Assembly (NCBI GenBank): GCA_955652705.1
Contig: CATPBK010000057.1
Coordinates: forward strand, 1-44,410
DNA length: 44,410 bases
From: Candidatus Dormiibacterota bacterium
GTDB taxonomy: Bacteria > Chloroflexota > Dormibacteria > Dormibacterales > Dormibacteraceae
Reading direction: 5' to 3'
The position numbers and the translations under genes were made by a program. Shown piece after piece: positions 16,960-24,732 of the stretch. The notes beneath the pieces are model-generated. The model saw only the letters and a list, made by a program, of their open reading frames with translations, was not told where the DNA came from and ran no database searches. Positions within the stretch are counted from its first letter, which is position 1. Every line of letters begins with the position of its first letter.

Positions 16960-17409
16960 ATGCGACTTTTTTTCCGCAAACCGCTCATCTGGCTGGTCCT
17001 GGCCGAGGCTCTGGTCGTCACCGCACTGGTCGGGTTCGCCTGGTATGTCTACTCGGCGCCTGGGGGCCCGCCTCCGATCCTGCCGACGATCGCGCGCCCG
17101 CTGGTCCAGCCCAGCCCGCACAGCCCTTCAGGCGTGCAGCCCGTCCCCAAGCCGAAGCCCTCGCCTTCGCCCGGCCGATCGATTCCGGCGCCCGGGCTGC
17201 TGCCGCCCGAGCTGGCCGGTCTCAACCGTGACCAGGCCGACTGGGAACGGGCCGAGTCGGGCATCGTGGCCGCGCTGATGTCGGCCGCGCGTCGCTATTT
17301 GGAAGCCGTCGTCCTGCCCGCCGTGGAGCGGGCGGAGTCGCCCAGAGCCAGCCCGGCCACTACGCCGGCGATGACGCAGATACCCGCTGCGATCAAAAAG
17401 ATGCTGTGA
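16960..17409 (+). CDS. Single-pass, proline-rich membrane protein
   Basis: 149-residue protein not recognised. An N-terminal membrane anchor (about 8-29) is followed by a Pro/Ser/Lys-rich linker to residue 80, then a short helical region with DQADWERAE and a basic C terminus. The anchor plus Pro-rich stalk suggests an extracytoplasmic protein crossing the wall. The last 115 bases overlap the 3' end of the MFS gene on the other strand, so the tail may be incidental. TAGCGT 20 bases ahead may be its -10 box. Confidence 0.5.
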   Translation: MRLFFRKPLIWLVLAEALVVTALVGFAWYVYSAPGGPPPILPTIARPLVQPSPHSPSGVQPVPKPKPSPSPGRSIPAPGLLPPELAGLNRDQADWERAESGIVAALMSAARRYLEAVVLPAVERAESPRASPATTPAMTQIPAAIKKML

Positions 17410-18911
17410 TACTCGGCGACCAGGGCCTGCGTCACGCGCGCGTCAAAGGCCGCCTTCTGGGCTGCAAAGTCAGGAGAGCCAGGGATCAGGCGGAGCGCCG
17501 GTCCGGCGTTGAAAAGCTGGTAGAAGCGGCTCAATCCGAAAGCGGTCAAGGCCGACAGTCCCAGAAGCATGCCCAGTGTCCGAACCAGCACGACCAGGCT
17601 CGCCGCGAGTCCGTGGCGCGCGGGCTGGGCGAGGTCCAGCACGGCCGTAGCCAGCGGCGCGATCACGAGCCCGAAGCCGAGGCCGCCGCCCGCCAGCACC
17701 AGGTCGGCCTCTCGGATCCCAAGCAGGCGCCTGGCCAGCTCGTGCTCGTTCCAGCTGGCCAGCACCACAAAGAACCCGGCCGCCACCAGCATGCCCGCCG
17801 AAGCCACCCAGCGGCCGCTCAGGCGGCGCGTGGCGAGGCCGCCAAGGAAGGCGCCCGCGGGGACCGCAACCATGAACCGTGAAAGCAGCAAGGCCGAGTC
17901 CAGCTGGGTCAGGTTGAATACGCCGCGGCCCATCAGCGGGATGTCCACCAGGGCGACCATCAGGCCGCCGCCGGCCAGCAGGTTCGCCAGCGAGGCGCCC
18001 AGAAAAACCCGGCTCCTGAGGAGCCGCCGCGGGATCACCGGCGCCAGGTCGGCCGCCTGTCGCCAGGCCCAGGCGCCCAGCGCCAGGACCGCGCCGATGC
18101 CGGCCGGCCAGAAGAGCGCGCTCACTGCCCGGTGGGCCGGATCGTCCGGGTAAAGCGCCCCCACCAGCAGCGCCAGCCCGGCGCCGAGCAAGGCCGCGCC
18201 CAGCCAGTCGGCCGGCGGTGCCTCGGCGCGCTCCACCGGCTCGGTGCGCTGGTCGCGGATCGGGCCGAGGCGGCGTTGGGCCACGACGAAGCCCACCGCG
18301 CAGGCCAGCGCGAGCGGCAGGTTGGCCCAAAAGACGAAGCGCCAGCTGCCGAACGTCTCCGCCCACGCTGCCAGCACCGCTCCGTAGAGCGGGCCGAGGA
18401 CGCTGCCCGTTTCCTGAATGGCTGAAATCGCGCCGATGGCTGGACTTCGTCCGCCGGCCGGGAAGAGGTCGGCTGCCAGGGCGAGCGCCACCGGGACGAG
18501 CGCGCCGCCGCCCACACCCTGCAGAACGCGTCCCGCCACCAGCCAGGGCAAGCCGATCCAGCCGTAGGGCGGCTCGCCGGTATAGGCGGCGCTGGCGGTG
18601 AGGAGCGAGCCCAGCGCGAAGGCCGCCAGGGCGCCGAGATAGACGGCGGTCCGGCCGTGCACGTCCGAGGCCAGGCCGATCAGGGGCATCACGACGATGT
18701 AACCGGCCAGGAAACCGGAGACGATCGGCGTCGCTTGCTCGATTCGGTCGACCGGTACGTCCAGGTCGAAGAGCATCTTCGGCAGCAGCGTGACGACCGC
18801 GTAGGCGTCGAGTGCGGCCACGAAGAGCCCCGCCGCCGCGGCCACCAAGAGGAGCCACCGAGCCGAGCTGCGCCGCTGCAGCCAGGGTGCCCGGCGAGTG
18901 ACCCGGTTCAA
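17295..18911 (-). CDS. MFS exporter (DHA2/EmrB-QacA type, P55-like)
   Basis: 538-residue transporter with about 14 membrane helices. Motif A-like GLASDVHGRTAVY follows helix 2, and the helix-5 motif GSVLGPLYG is the antiporter signature. The start is TTG 18911, five bases past the stop of the lipoprotein gene; the longer frame runs into that gene. In mycobacteria the pair LprG lipoprotein + P55 MFS exporter moves lipids and drugs across the envelope, and this operon has the same order, so I infer a lipid or drug export role. Confidence 0.85.
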   Translation of the reverse strand: MNRVTRRAPWLQRRSSARWLLLVAAAAGLFVAALDAYAVVTLLPKMLFDLDVPVDRIEQATPIVSGFLAGYIVVMPLIGLASDVHGRTAVYLGALAAFALGSLLTASAAYTGEPPYGWIGLPWLVAGRVLQGVGGGALVPVALALAADLFPAGGRSPAIGAISAIQETGSVLGPLYGAVLAAWAETFGSWRFVFWANLPLALACAVGFVVAQRRLGPIRDQRTEPVERAEAPPADWLGAALLGAGLALLVGALYPDDPAHRAVSALFWPAGIGAVLALGAWAWRQAADLAPVIPRRLLRSRVFLGASLANLLAGGGLMVALVDIPLMGRGVFNLTQLDSALLLSRFMVAVPAGAFLGGLATRRLSGRWVASAGMLVAAGFFVVLASWNEHELARRLLGIREADLVLAGGGLGFGLVIAPLATAVLDLAQPARHGLAASLVVLVRTLGMLLGLSALTAFGLSRFYQLFNAGPALRLIPGSPDFAAQKAAFDARVTQALVAEYHSIFLIAAGICVIAGVVAGLALGDSARSTAGRTTASK

Positions 18912-18915
18912 GGAA

Positions 18916-19614
18916 TTACTGGATGGGCGGCTTGACGATGTCGAAGTTCGCGTTGAAGTTGTGCAGGCGGACCTCCAGGCTGGTGTTCTTGCCGGCCTGG
19001 AAAAGCGCACCGCGGAGGAAGGCCTTCCTCAGGAGGTGGTCGTCCTTGCCCACCCAGAGCGTGGTCTGAATGTCGCCCGCCGGACTCAACGGCTGGATGG
19101 CCTGGGCGACCTGCGTCGCGGTGTAAACGGCGGCAATCTTCCAGCAGTCCTTGCCGTCAACCGTTTCCGAGCCCTGGGTGGAAAGGGACCGACCCTTGGG
19201 CATCACCGCCGGCAGCCCTTTCTGAGGATCGAACATCGCGCCCACCGACGGTATCGCCGTGGTCTGGCCCGTGAGGTCGCTCCAGCCGAGGAAGGGCAGC
19301 TTCAAATAGACGTGATCCTGGAGCGTGACCACCTCGAGCTCGATCAAGGAGTCGCTGGACTGCCTGGCCTTGATCGTGGTATCGCTGTCACCCGGCAGCT
19401 TGACCTTGCCCGACGCGGAAACGACCGAGAAACCGGCCAGGCTCGCCCCCGACCCGAACTTGAGCTCGACGGCGGCGGTCTTGACCCGCGCCAGTGCCGT
19501 CGAGGCGTCATTCAGTACCTGCTTGGGGTCCGCCTGCGCGCCGGCGCTGAATGAGCAAGCCTGAAGGATGTAAAACGTGGAACAAAGTAGGACGGCGGCG
19601 CGGCGGAGCGACAC
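18916..19614 (-). CDS. LppX/LprG-family lipoprotein
   Basis: 232-residue lipoprotein. The signal peptide ends in a lipobox LQAC, so Cys20 should be lipidated and the protein anchored outside the membrane. The mature part matches the LppX_LprAFG fold: ASTALARVKTAAVEL start, SGKVKLPGD, then DGKDCWKI and a WVGKDDHLLRKA strand. Family members carry acyl lipids in a hydrophobic cavity. GTG start. It precedes the MFS gene by only four bases, mirroring the mycobacterial lprG-p55 operon. Confidence 0.82.
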   Translation of the reverse strand: MSLRRAAVLLCSTFYILQACSFSAGAQADPKQVLNDASTALARVKTAAVELKFGSGASLAGFSVVSASGKVKLPGDSDTTIKARQSSDSLIELEVVTLQDHVYLKLPFLGWSDLTGQTTAIPSVGAMFDPQKGLPAVMPKGRSLSTQGSETVDGKDCWKIAAVYTATQVAQAIQPLSPAGDIQTTLWVGKDDHLLRKAFLRGALFQAGKNTSLEVRLHNFNANFDIVKPPIQ

Positions 19615-19703
19615 GCGGCCAGTTTACGGGAAGGCCTGGCGGCCTCCGGGCGCCGCCGAACTGCTGGACTACCCGACCGGCAAAACCGCCTTGCGCTTCT
19701 GAG

Positions 19704-20147
19704 TCAGCCTTGCCCTTCTGGCTGGCCCTCGCCCTCCGGCTTCGGCTCCTGGCGCGGCCCCGCGCCGCCGTGCACGTTCGGTGTCATCGAGACGTTCCCG
19801 TTCAGCGTGGCGCCGTCCTCGACCGAAAGCTTGGCGATCTTCACGTCGCCGTGCAGCGTACCCGTGCCCGCGAGCGTGAGCCGGCCGCGTGCCACCACGT
19901 TGCCGGTCACGTTGCCCTGCACCATGACGTTGTTGCCCTCGAGCTGAGCCTTGACGGTCGCCGAGTTCTCGACCGCGATGTCGCCCGAGGTGTGGATCTC
20001 GCCATCGACCTTGCCGCGCACGGTCATGTCGCCCTCGATCTTGAGGGTCCCGTTGAGGACGTCTCGGGGACCCAGGACGACGTGGCTGTTGCCGTCCTTG
20101 TGACGGCCCCTGCCGCGCTCAGGCTGTTCGTTTTGTTCGTCTGCCAT
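19704..20147 (-). CDS. Bactofilin-type polymer-forming protein
   Basis: 147-residue bactofilin. The central right-handed beta helix is seen as repeats of about 17 residues with G at fixed spacing (NGTLKIEGDMTVRGKVDGEI and following turns), flanked by a charged N tail and a Pro/Glu/Gly-rich C tail. Bactofilins polymerise without nucleotide and position cell-wall or polarity factors. The ATG at 20147 (MADEQN) is preferred; an upstream start at 20165 adds six residues. Monocistronic here. Confidence 0.88.
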   Translation of the reverse strand: MADEQNEQPERGRGRHKDGNSHVVLGPRDVLNGTLKIEGDMTVRGKVDGEIHTSGDIAVENSATVKAQLEGNNVMVQGNVTGNVVARGRLTLAGTGTLHGDVKIAKLSVEDGATLNGNVSMTPNVHGGAGPRQEPKPEGEGQPEGQG

Positions 20148-20228
20148 ATGCTTCGTAGCTCCCACAATGCCGGCCCGGACGAAGGCATTCTAGTCGACTG
20201 TTGGCGCCCGTAAGCTAGCCATCCCAGG

Positions 20229-21068
20229 ATGGACGTCACTGCCGCCGACGAGCTCATCGAGCACCTGGTCGAGTTCTACGATCGCACCGCCGGCGAGTAC
20301 GACGCCTGGGCGGGTGGGCTGAATTCGAGAGTGGCCGCAAAACTGGTCGAGCTCGCCCACCCGAAAAGGGGCCAGGCCTGCCTCGACGTGGGTTGCGGAA
20401 CCGGACTGGTCACCCACCTGCTGGCCGCGAGGGTCGGCAAGCAGGGCAGCGTCGTCGGCATCGACCTCTCGGCGCGGATGCTGGACCTGGCCCGCCGCGA
20501 CGTCCACCCCAACACGACCTTCATGGCCATGGCGGCGGAGAACATGGTTTTCCGTGAGCGCAGCTTCGACCTCATCACATATGGCCAGTCGCTGCATTTC
20601 CTGATCGACCCGTTCGCCAGCCTGGACGAGGCCGTGAGGCTGCTCCGGCCAGGCGGCCGGATTGCCGTCTCCATGCAGCGACGGAGCCTGCACACCGAGG
20701 CCCAGGAGCTCTTCTACACCGAGCTTGGAAAGCTGGCGGGGCGCCACCATCTGCGGATTCCCCAACACTCGACGGAGCGGGCGGAGCTGGGCGAGCGCCA
20801 CAACCTGCTGAGCCTGTTGGAGGAGTTCGGCTTGAAGAATGTGAAGATGACCGAGCTCGTCACAGGCGGGCGGGTGCGCAGCCCGCGCGAGTGGACCGCG
20901 ATCATGGCCGGCACCGGGCCGCTCCCGCACACGCTGATCTCGATCCTCGGGCCCCGGCTGCGCGGGGAGTTCGAGGAGCAGCTGGAGGCCGCCATGCGCG
21001 AGCTCGGGGACGAGGCCTTCCGCTACCACTTCGCCTTCATCTTCGCGGTGGCCTCGCTCCCTTCTTAA
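20229..21068 (+). CDS. SAM-dependent methyltransferase (class I, UbiE-like)
   Basis: 279 residues. SAM-binding motif I is LDVGCGTGLVTH (near residue 56), motif II VVGIDLSARML with the ribose-binding Asp, and LLRPGGRIAVS is the post-motif strand. The N-terminal YDRTAGEYDAWAGG segment resembles small-molecule methyltransferases such as UbiE/MenG. Substrate unknown. The 3' end, including the stop codon, lies inside the first copy of a 35-base direct repeat that recurs after the ABC exporter. Confidence 0.82.
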   Translation: MDVTAADELIEHLVEFYDRTAGEYDAWAGGLNSRVAAKLVELAHPKRGQACLDVGCGTGLVTHLLAARVGKQGSVVGIDLSARMLDLARRDVHPNTTFMAMAAENMVFRERSFDLITYGQSLHFLIDPFASLDEAVRLLRPGGRIAVSMQRRSLHTEAQELFYTELGKLAGRHHLRIPQHSTERAELGERHNLLSLLEEFGLKNVKMTELVTGGRVRSPREWTAIMAGTGPLPHTLISILGPRLRGEFEEQLEAAMRELGDEAFRYHFAFIFAVASLPS

Positions 21069-21083
21069 CAGCCCGGGTTCCCC
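21049..21083 (+). repeat. Direct repeat, copy 1 (flanks ABC exporter)
   Basis: TGGCCTCGCTCCCTTCTTAA plus CAG (21049-21071) is identical to 22991-23013, and the next 12 bases match at 10 positions. Copy 1 covers the end and stop codon of the methyltransferase. Confidence 0.85.
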
Positions 21084-21128
21084 GGCCGGCCCGCGCCGCC
21101 CGAGACAGCCCCCAGAGGCGGATCATTG

Positions 21129-22088
21129 ATGGCCGTGGGAACCGACGGCGCGGTCGTCGACGTGGCGCATCTCGTCAAGACTTACCCGGGGAAAGAGCCG
21201 GTGCGGGCGGTGCGGGATATCTCGTTGCGGGTCGAACGCGGCGAGATCTTCGGCTTCCTCGGCCCCAACGGTGCCGGCAAGACCACGACCATCCGATGCC
21301 TGCTCGACGTTCTCCGCCCGAGCGCGGGCAAGATCAGCATTTTCGGGCTCGACGCCAGGCGCGACGCGCTCGCCATTCACAGCCGCCTCGGCTATCTGCC
21401 AGGCGACGTAAGGCTACCTGGTGACCTCAGCGCGAAGCAGTTCCTGAATCGCTACTCGCGCCTGGCGGGATCCGAACCGGTCCTGCTGGGACGGCTCCTC
21501 GAACGTTTCGAGATTCCCCTTCACCGCAAGCTGAGAGCCTTCTCCAAGGGGATGCGGCAAATGCTGCTCATCATCCAGGCGTTCATGTGCGACCCAGAGC
21601 TGGTCATCCTGGACGAGCCGACCGGCGGCCTCGACCCCCTTGGTCAGCGCTCCTTCGACGAGTTCCTCCTGGAGGAGGCGCGGAGGGGCCTGACCGTCTT
21701 CATGAGCTCGCACATCCTCGGCGAGGTCGAAAGGACCTGTCATCGGGTGGCGGTGATCCGAGAGGGCGAGCTGGTCGCCGTCGAGACCATCGATCGGCTG
21801 CGCGAACGGGCGGGTCAGCTCGTCATCGTCGAGTTTGCCGACGGCGTGGACGAGGCCGAGCTTCGAAACGTCCCTGGTGTGCAGGCCGTCGAGCACATCG
21901 AAGACGGCTCTTACCACGTGAAGCTGGCGGGCAGCATCGATCCTGTCATCAAGGCGCTCGCGCGTCATACCATCCGCCGGCTGGCCGTCGAGGAGGCGCC
22001 CTTAGAGGAGGTCTTCTTGAAGTTTTATGCCAGGGATGGCAAGGGTGCAGGCGGGCTGCCGAGCGCCGCGGAGATCCGACCGGAGTGA
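21129..22088 (+). CDS. ABC transporter ATP-binding protein
   Basis: 319-residue ATPase of an ABC-2 type exporter. Walker A GPNGAGKTTT (about 44-53), Q-loop region LGYLPGDVRL, signature FSKGMRQ in place of LSGGQ, Walker B LVILDEPTGGLDP, and the H-loop SSHIL are all present. The C-terminal 90 residues form the small extra domain common in this group. The preceding TTG is ignored in favour of ATG 21129. Its stop overlaps the GTG of the permease gene. Substrate unknown. Confidence 0.92.
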   Translation: MAVGTDGAVVDVAHLVKTYPGKEPVRAVRDISLRVERGEIFGFLGPNGAGKTTTIRCLLDVLRPSAGKISIFGLDARRDALAIHSRLGYLPGDVRLPGDLSAKQFLNRYSRLAGSEPVLLGRLLERFEIPLHRKLRAFSKGMRQMLLIIQAFMCDPELVILDEPTGGLDPLGQRSFDEFLLEEARRGLTVFMSSHILGEVERTCHRVAVIREGELVAVETIDRLRERAGQLVIVEFADGVDEAELRNVPGVQAVEHIEDGSYHVKLAGSIDPVIKALARHTIRRLAVEEAPLEEVFLKFYARDGKGAGGLPSAAEIRPE

Positions 22089-22945
22089 CCACCTCGGCAC
22101 TGGCGCCCCCGCCGGCGATCAGTAGACCCAAGCCTCGTGCGCGGGGCCTCCCGGTGCTCACTGCGACCCTCTACGAGAGCCGGAGCCTGCTCGCCGCGGC
22201 CTGCGGCTACATCCTGATCATCGGTTTCCTGGTCGGACTACTCCTGCCGGCCTTCAAGACGTTGAACATCCAGGCCTATCTGACCGGCAGTTTCGCCGCC
22301 CTGATCGGCGGCTCCGCCCTGGGCCGCGACACGCCGCTCTTTGCCGTCTACATGGCGTTGGAGCTGTACGGCAGCTTCTTCCTGCTGCTCTTCGGCGGAG
22401 TGCTCGGCTACGCCGCTGGGGCGAGCATCGCCAGGAACATCGAGGACGGGACGATCGACATCATCCTGGCGAGGCCTGTTAGTCGCGCCAGGTTTTACCT
22501 CGAAAAGTGGGTGGCCATGCTGCTGGGCGGGACGTTCATCATCGCCACTTCGTTGCTCACCGCATTTGTGTGCACCCAGGTCTTTCCCAACGCCACTCTT
22601 CACTGGCGGTGGTTCCTGCTGGCGAACCTCGACGTGGCCGCGATGCTCTTCTTGGTCGTCGGGATGGGATCGTTCGTCAGCGCAGCCATGAGCCGGGGTC
22701 GTGCCGCCGGAGGGGTCGCAACCCTGGTGGTGGTCTTCTGGTATCTCTGCCAGACCTTCGGCACGGCGGGGGACAGGCTCTCGTTCCTCAAGTACCTGGG
22801 GCCGTACTACTACGCACCCAGCTCACAGGTCATCACCTCGGAACAGTGGACTGAGCCATGGAGGCTGCTGGTGCCGGTGGCCGCCGGTTTGATCCTGGGT
22901 ATTGCCGGCCTGGCCTACTTCCAAAGGCGCGACATCACCTCCTAA
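22085..22945 (+). CDS. ABC-2 type transporter permease
   Basis: 286-residue permease with six predicted membrane helices and the typical NIEDGTIDIILARPVSRARF cytoplasmic segment between the helices, as in ABC-2 (NosY/CcmB-like) permeases. GTG start inside GTGA, coupling it to the ATPase gene. Together they make a homodimer-type exporter. A Pro/Arg-rich 25-residue N tail precedes the first helix. Confidence 0.88.
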   Translation: MTTSALAPPPAISRPKPRARGLPVLTATLYESRSLLAAACGYILIIGFLVGLLLPAFKTLNIQAYLTGSFAALIGGSALGRDTPLFAVYMALELYGSFFLLLFGGVLGYAAGASIARNIEDGTIDIILARPVSRARFYLEKWVAMLLGGTFIIATSLLTAFVCTQVFPNATLHWRWFLLANLDVAAMLFLVVGMGSFVSAAMSRGRAAGGVATLVVVFWYLCQTFGTAGDRLSFLKYLGPYYYAPSSQVITSEQWTEPWRLLVPVAAGLILGIAGLAYFQRRDITS

Positions 22946-22990
22946 AGCGACGGCCGCTCTCAGGGGTACCGTCCCCGTCTGCGCTCGGGC

Positions 22991-23025
22991 TGGCCTCGCT
23001 CCCTTCTTAACAGGCCTGGTTCCCC
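22991..23025 (+). repeat. Direct repeat, copy 2
   Basis: Matches 21049-21083 at 33 of 35 positions. Here it is intergenic, between the ABC permease stop and the pilin-like gene, and its 3' end supplies the TTCCCC that could act as a -35 box. Confidence 0.85.
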
Positions 23026-23048
23026 AACCGACTCCGGCCGGCTAGCTT
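23020..23048 (+). promoter_or_regulatory. Possible promoter of the pilin/VirB6/M23 operon
   Basis: TTCCCC (23020-23025), 17 bases, TAGCTT (23043-23048). Transcription would start near 23055, at the left arm of the hairpin that covers the ribosome binding site. The -35 box is weak. Confidence 0.35.
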
Positions 23049-23052
23049 CGAG

Positions 23053-23086
23053 CCTCCTTCGGAACCCAACCGAAAAAACAAGGAGG
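23053..23086 (+). promoter_or_regulatory. Hairpin that can hide the ribosome binding site of the pilin gene
   Basis: CCTCCTT (23053-23059) is the exact complement of the ribosome binding site AAGGAGG (23080-23086). An inner CGG/CCG pairing (23060-23062 with 23070-23072) supports the fold. The start codon is 14 bases past AAGGAGG. Confidence 0.45.
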
Positions 23087-23100
23087 TCTTTCGAATCCCA

Positions 23101-23376
23101 ATGCCGTTCCTTGACGCGACCACCGTGATGCAGAGCCAGGAGTTCATCCGGCTCCAAGCTCTGATCGAAACCTGGGTCACAGTCGCCCAGGCGCTCGTTG
23201 CCACGATCGGCGCGCTCGCCTTCGTCCTCGCCTTCCTCTGGAAGATGACGGCCGTCGACACCCGCGCCATCTTGCAGTCCAAGCAGTGGATCCAGCGGAT
23301 CGTCGTGGGGACGATCGGCGTCGAGATGGCCAGCGTGCTGGTCAAAGTGCTCACGGGGTCGATCCCGCACGCATGA
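23101..23376 (+). CDS. VirB2/TrbC-like two-helix pilin-type membrane protein
   Basis: 91-residue protein with a 20-residue polar start, a first hydrophobic helix (about 27-50), a basic loop with Trp-Lys and QSKQWIQR, and a second helix (about 66-86). Size and topology match VirB2/TrbC-type pilins and small T4SS membrane subunits, although no clear cleavable signal is seen. The identification rests mostly on its position: the ATG of the VirB6-like gene overlaps its stop (ATGA). A strong AAGGAGG precedes it. Confidence 0.55.
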   Translation: MPFLDATTVMQSQEFIRLQALIETWVTVAQALVATIGALAFVLAFLWKMTAVDTRAILQSKQWIQRIVVGTIGVEMASVLVKVLTGSIPHA

Positions 23377-24221
23377 ACCTGCTCTGGCCCCTCGACCTGG
23401 GCGCGGCTTTCGCTCGGTTGGCCGCCGAGGCGGTCCTCGGCAACCGCGACCTGGTCGTGTCCACCTTCTGGGCCTACGTTTTCGACACCGGCAACCCGCT
23501 GCCGCCGTTCGGCCGGTTCACCGACACGCACGTCATCCATGCGCTGATCCCATGGACCCAGGGCGTTGCCGACGCGGCACTCGTGGTGGTCGTGCTCTGG
23601 GGCAGCTTCCACATCATGTGGGCGCACGGCGTGCGCAGCCTTTACACGGTCCGGGTGCTGCTGCCTCGCCTCCTGCTCGCCGTGGCGTTGATCAACTTCT
23701 CGCTGCCGCTGGTCCAGCTGGCCGTCGACGCCAACAACGCGCTTTGCCAGGTAGTCCAGGCGATGGGCCTGCACTTCAACCTGGTCAACTCCCTCTTCAC
23801 CAGGGACGAGCTTGGCGGCGTGCCGACCGTGCCCGTCCTGGTCACGGTCGCTCTCTTCGTCTCCTACCTGGTCCTCGCCCTCGCCTATGTCATCCGCTTC
23901 GCCCTCCTCGTGGTGCTGACGCTCGCGGCCCCACTCGCGGCGCTGCTCTTCGTGCTGCCAGACACCCACCACTACGCCCGCGAATGGGCCTCGCTCTTCG
24001 TCACCACGCTCTTCATGCAGCCGGCGCAGCTCCTGATCATCGGGATCGGATTCGAATTCGAGCAGGCGAGTGGCCACTCGCCGCTGCGGCACGCGTTCGC
24101 CCTGGCCACCGTGCTGATCGCCTTCAAGGTCCCGGGCGCCTTCCATTCCACCTCCCGCGCCGGCTCTCACCTGGTGGCGATGGTCAAGCACTACGCGCAC
24201 GTCGCGTCCCACGTGAAGTGA
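23373..24221 (+). CDS. VirB6/TrbL-like polytopic membrane protein
   Basis: 282-residue protein with a long periplasmic-type N part, then about five to six helices. The central LVLALAYVIRFALLVVLTLA segment, followed by a Pro and the DTHHYAREWASLF region with a conserved Trp, is the pattern of TrbL/VirB6-like channel proteins. These form the inner-membrane pore of type IV secretion. ATG 23373 overlaps the pilin-like stop; the frame upstream to 23286 is shadow. Coupled to the M23 gene by GTGA. Confidence 0.65.
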   Translation: MNLLWPLDLGAAFARLAAEAVLGNRDLVVSTFWAYVFDTGNPLPPFGRFTDTHVIHALIPWTQGVADAALVVVVLWGSFHIMWAHGVRSLYTVRVLLPRLLLAVALINFSLPLVQLAVDANNALCQVVQAMGLHFNLVNSLFTRDELGGVPTVPVLVTVALFVSYLVLALAYVIRFALLVVLTLAAPLAALLFVLPDTHHYAREWASLFVTTLFMQPAQLLIIGIGFEFEQASGHSPLRHAFALATVLIAFKVPGAFHSTSRAGSHLVAMVKHYAHVASHVK

Positions 24222-24730
24222 CCACCTTCCTCCGCGCGCTCTCGATCACCGCGGCCGGACTGGCTTCCGTGCTCCTGCTCGGCGGCCGCCTGCCCGCCTG
24301 GGACGGCGTCCTGGTCCCGGGCGCGGTCATGACCCAGCCTTTCGGCTGTACGGCTTTCGAGCTGGAGCCTGTGGACGCCAGCTGCCCCCAAGGCCACTTC
24401 CATGGAGGCATCGACTTCGCCGCGCCCGCCGGCACCCAGGTTCACGCGCCGGCTCCGGGCGTCGCTCACACCGGCGCCGGCGGGCCCTGCGGCATCCACG
24501 TCGTCGTCGAGCACGAGGCAGGCCTGCTGACTCTCTACTGCCACCTCGCCGCCGCGCGAGTCGCCGACCGAGAGCCGGTCACGCCCGGCCAGGTGATCGG
24601 CCTGGTCGGCAGCAGCGGTCTCTCCACCGGTCCCCATCTCCACTTCGAGGTCCACCGCTTCGGCCTGGCGGTCGACCCCGCTCCCTGGCTCACCAGTTGG
24701 CAGGCCGGCAACAACAAAGGAGGCATATAG
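24218..24730 (+). CDS. Secreted M23 metallopeptidase (LytM-like)
   Basis: 170-residue peptidase with an N-terminal signal/anchor (about 5-24). Zinc and catalytic residues are complete: H62 and D66 in HFHGGIDF, H109 in YCHL, and H140/H142 in GPHLHFEVH. Four Cys (44, 56, 91, 108) may form two disulfides, fitting export and the VKOR system nearby. It cuts peptidoglycan cross-bridges. In type IV secretion operons such an enzyme opens the wall for the apparatus. GTG start overlaps the VirB6-like stop. Confidence 0.88.
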   Translation: MTTFLRALSITAAGLASVLLLGGRLPAWDGVLVPGAVMTQPFGCTAFELEPVDASCPQGHFHGGIDFAAPAGTQVHAPAPGVAHTGAGGPCGIHVVVEHEAGLLTLYCHLAAARVADREPVTPGQVIGLVGSSGLSTGPHLHFEVHRFGLAVDPAPWLTSWQAGNNKGGI

Positions 24731-24732
24731 CC

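Noticed and set aside
23007-24212. 401-codon open frame on the minus strand
   Set aside because: Antisense to the pilin/VirB6-like genes and very rich in Glu, Gln, Arg and His, as expected for the complement of membrane-helix codons.
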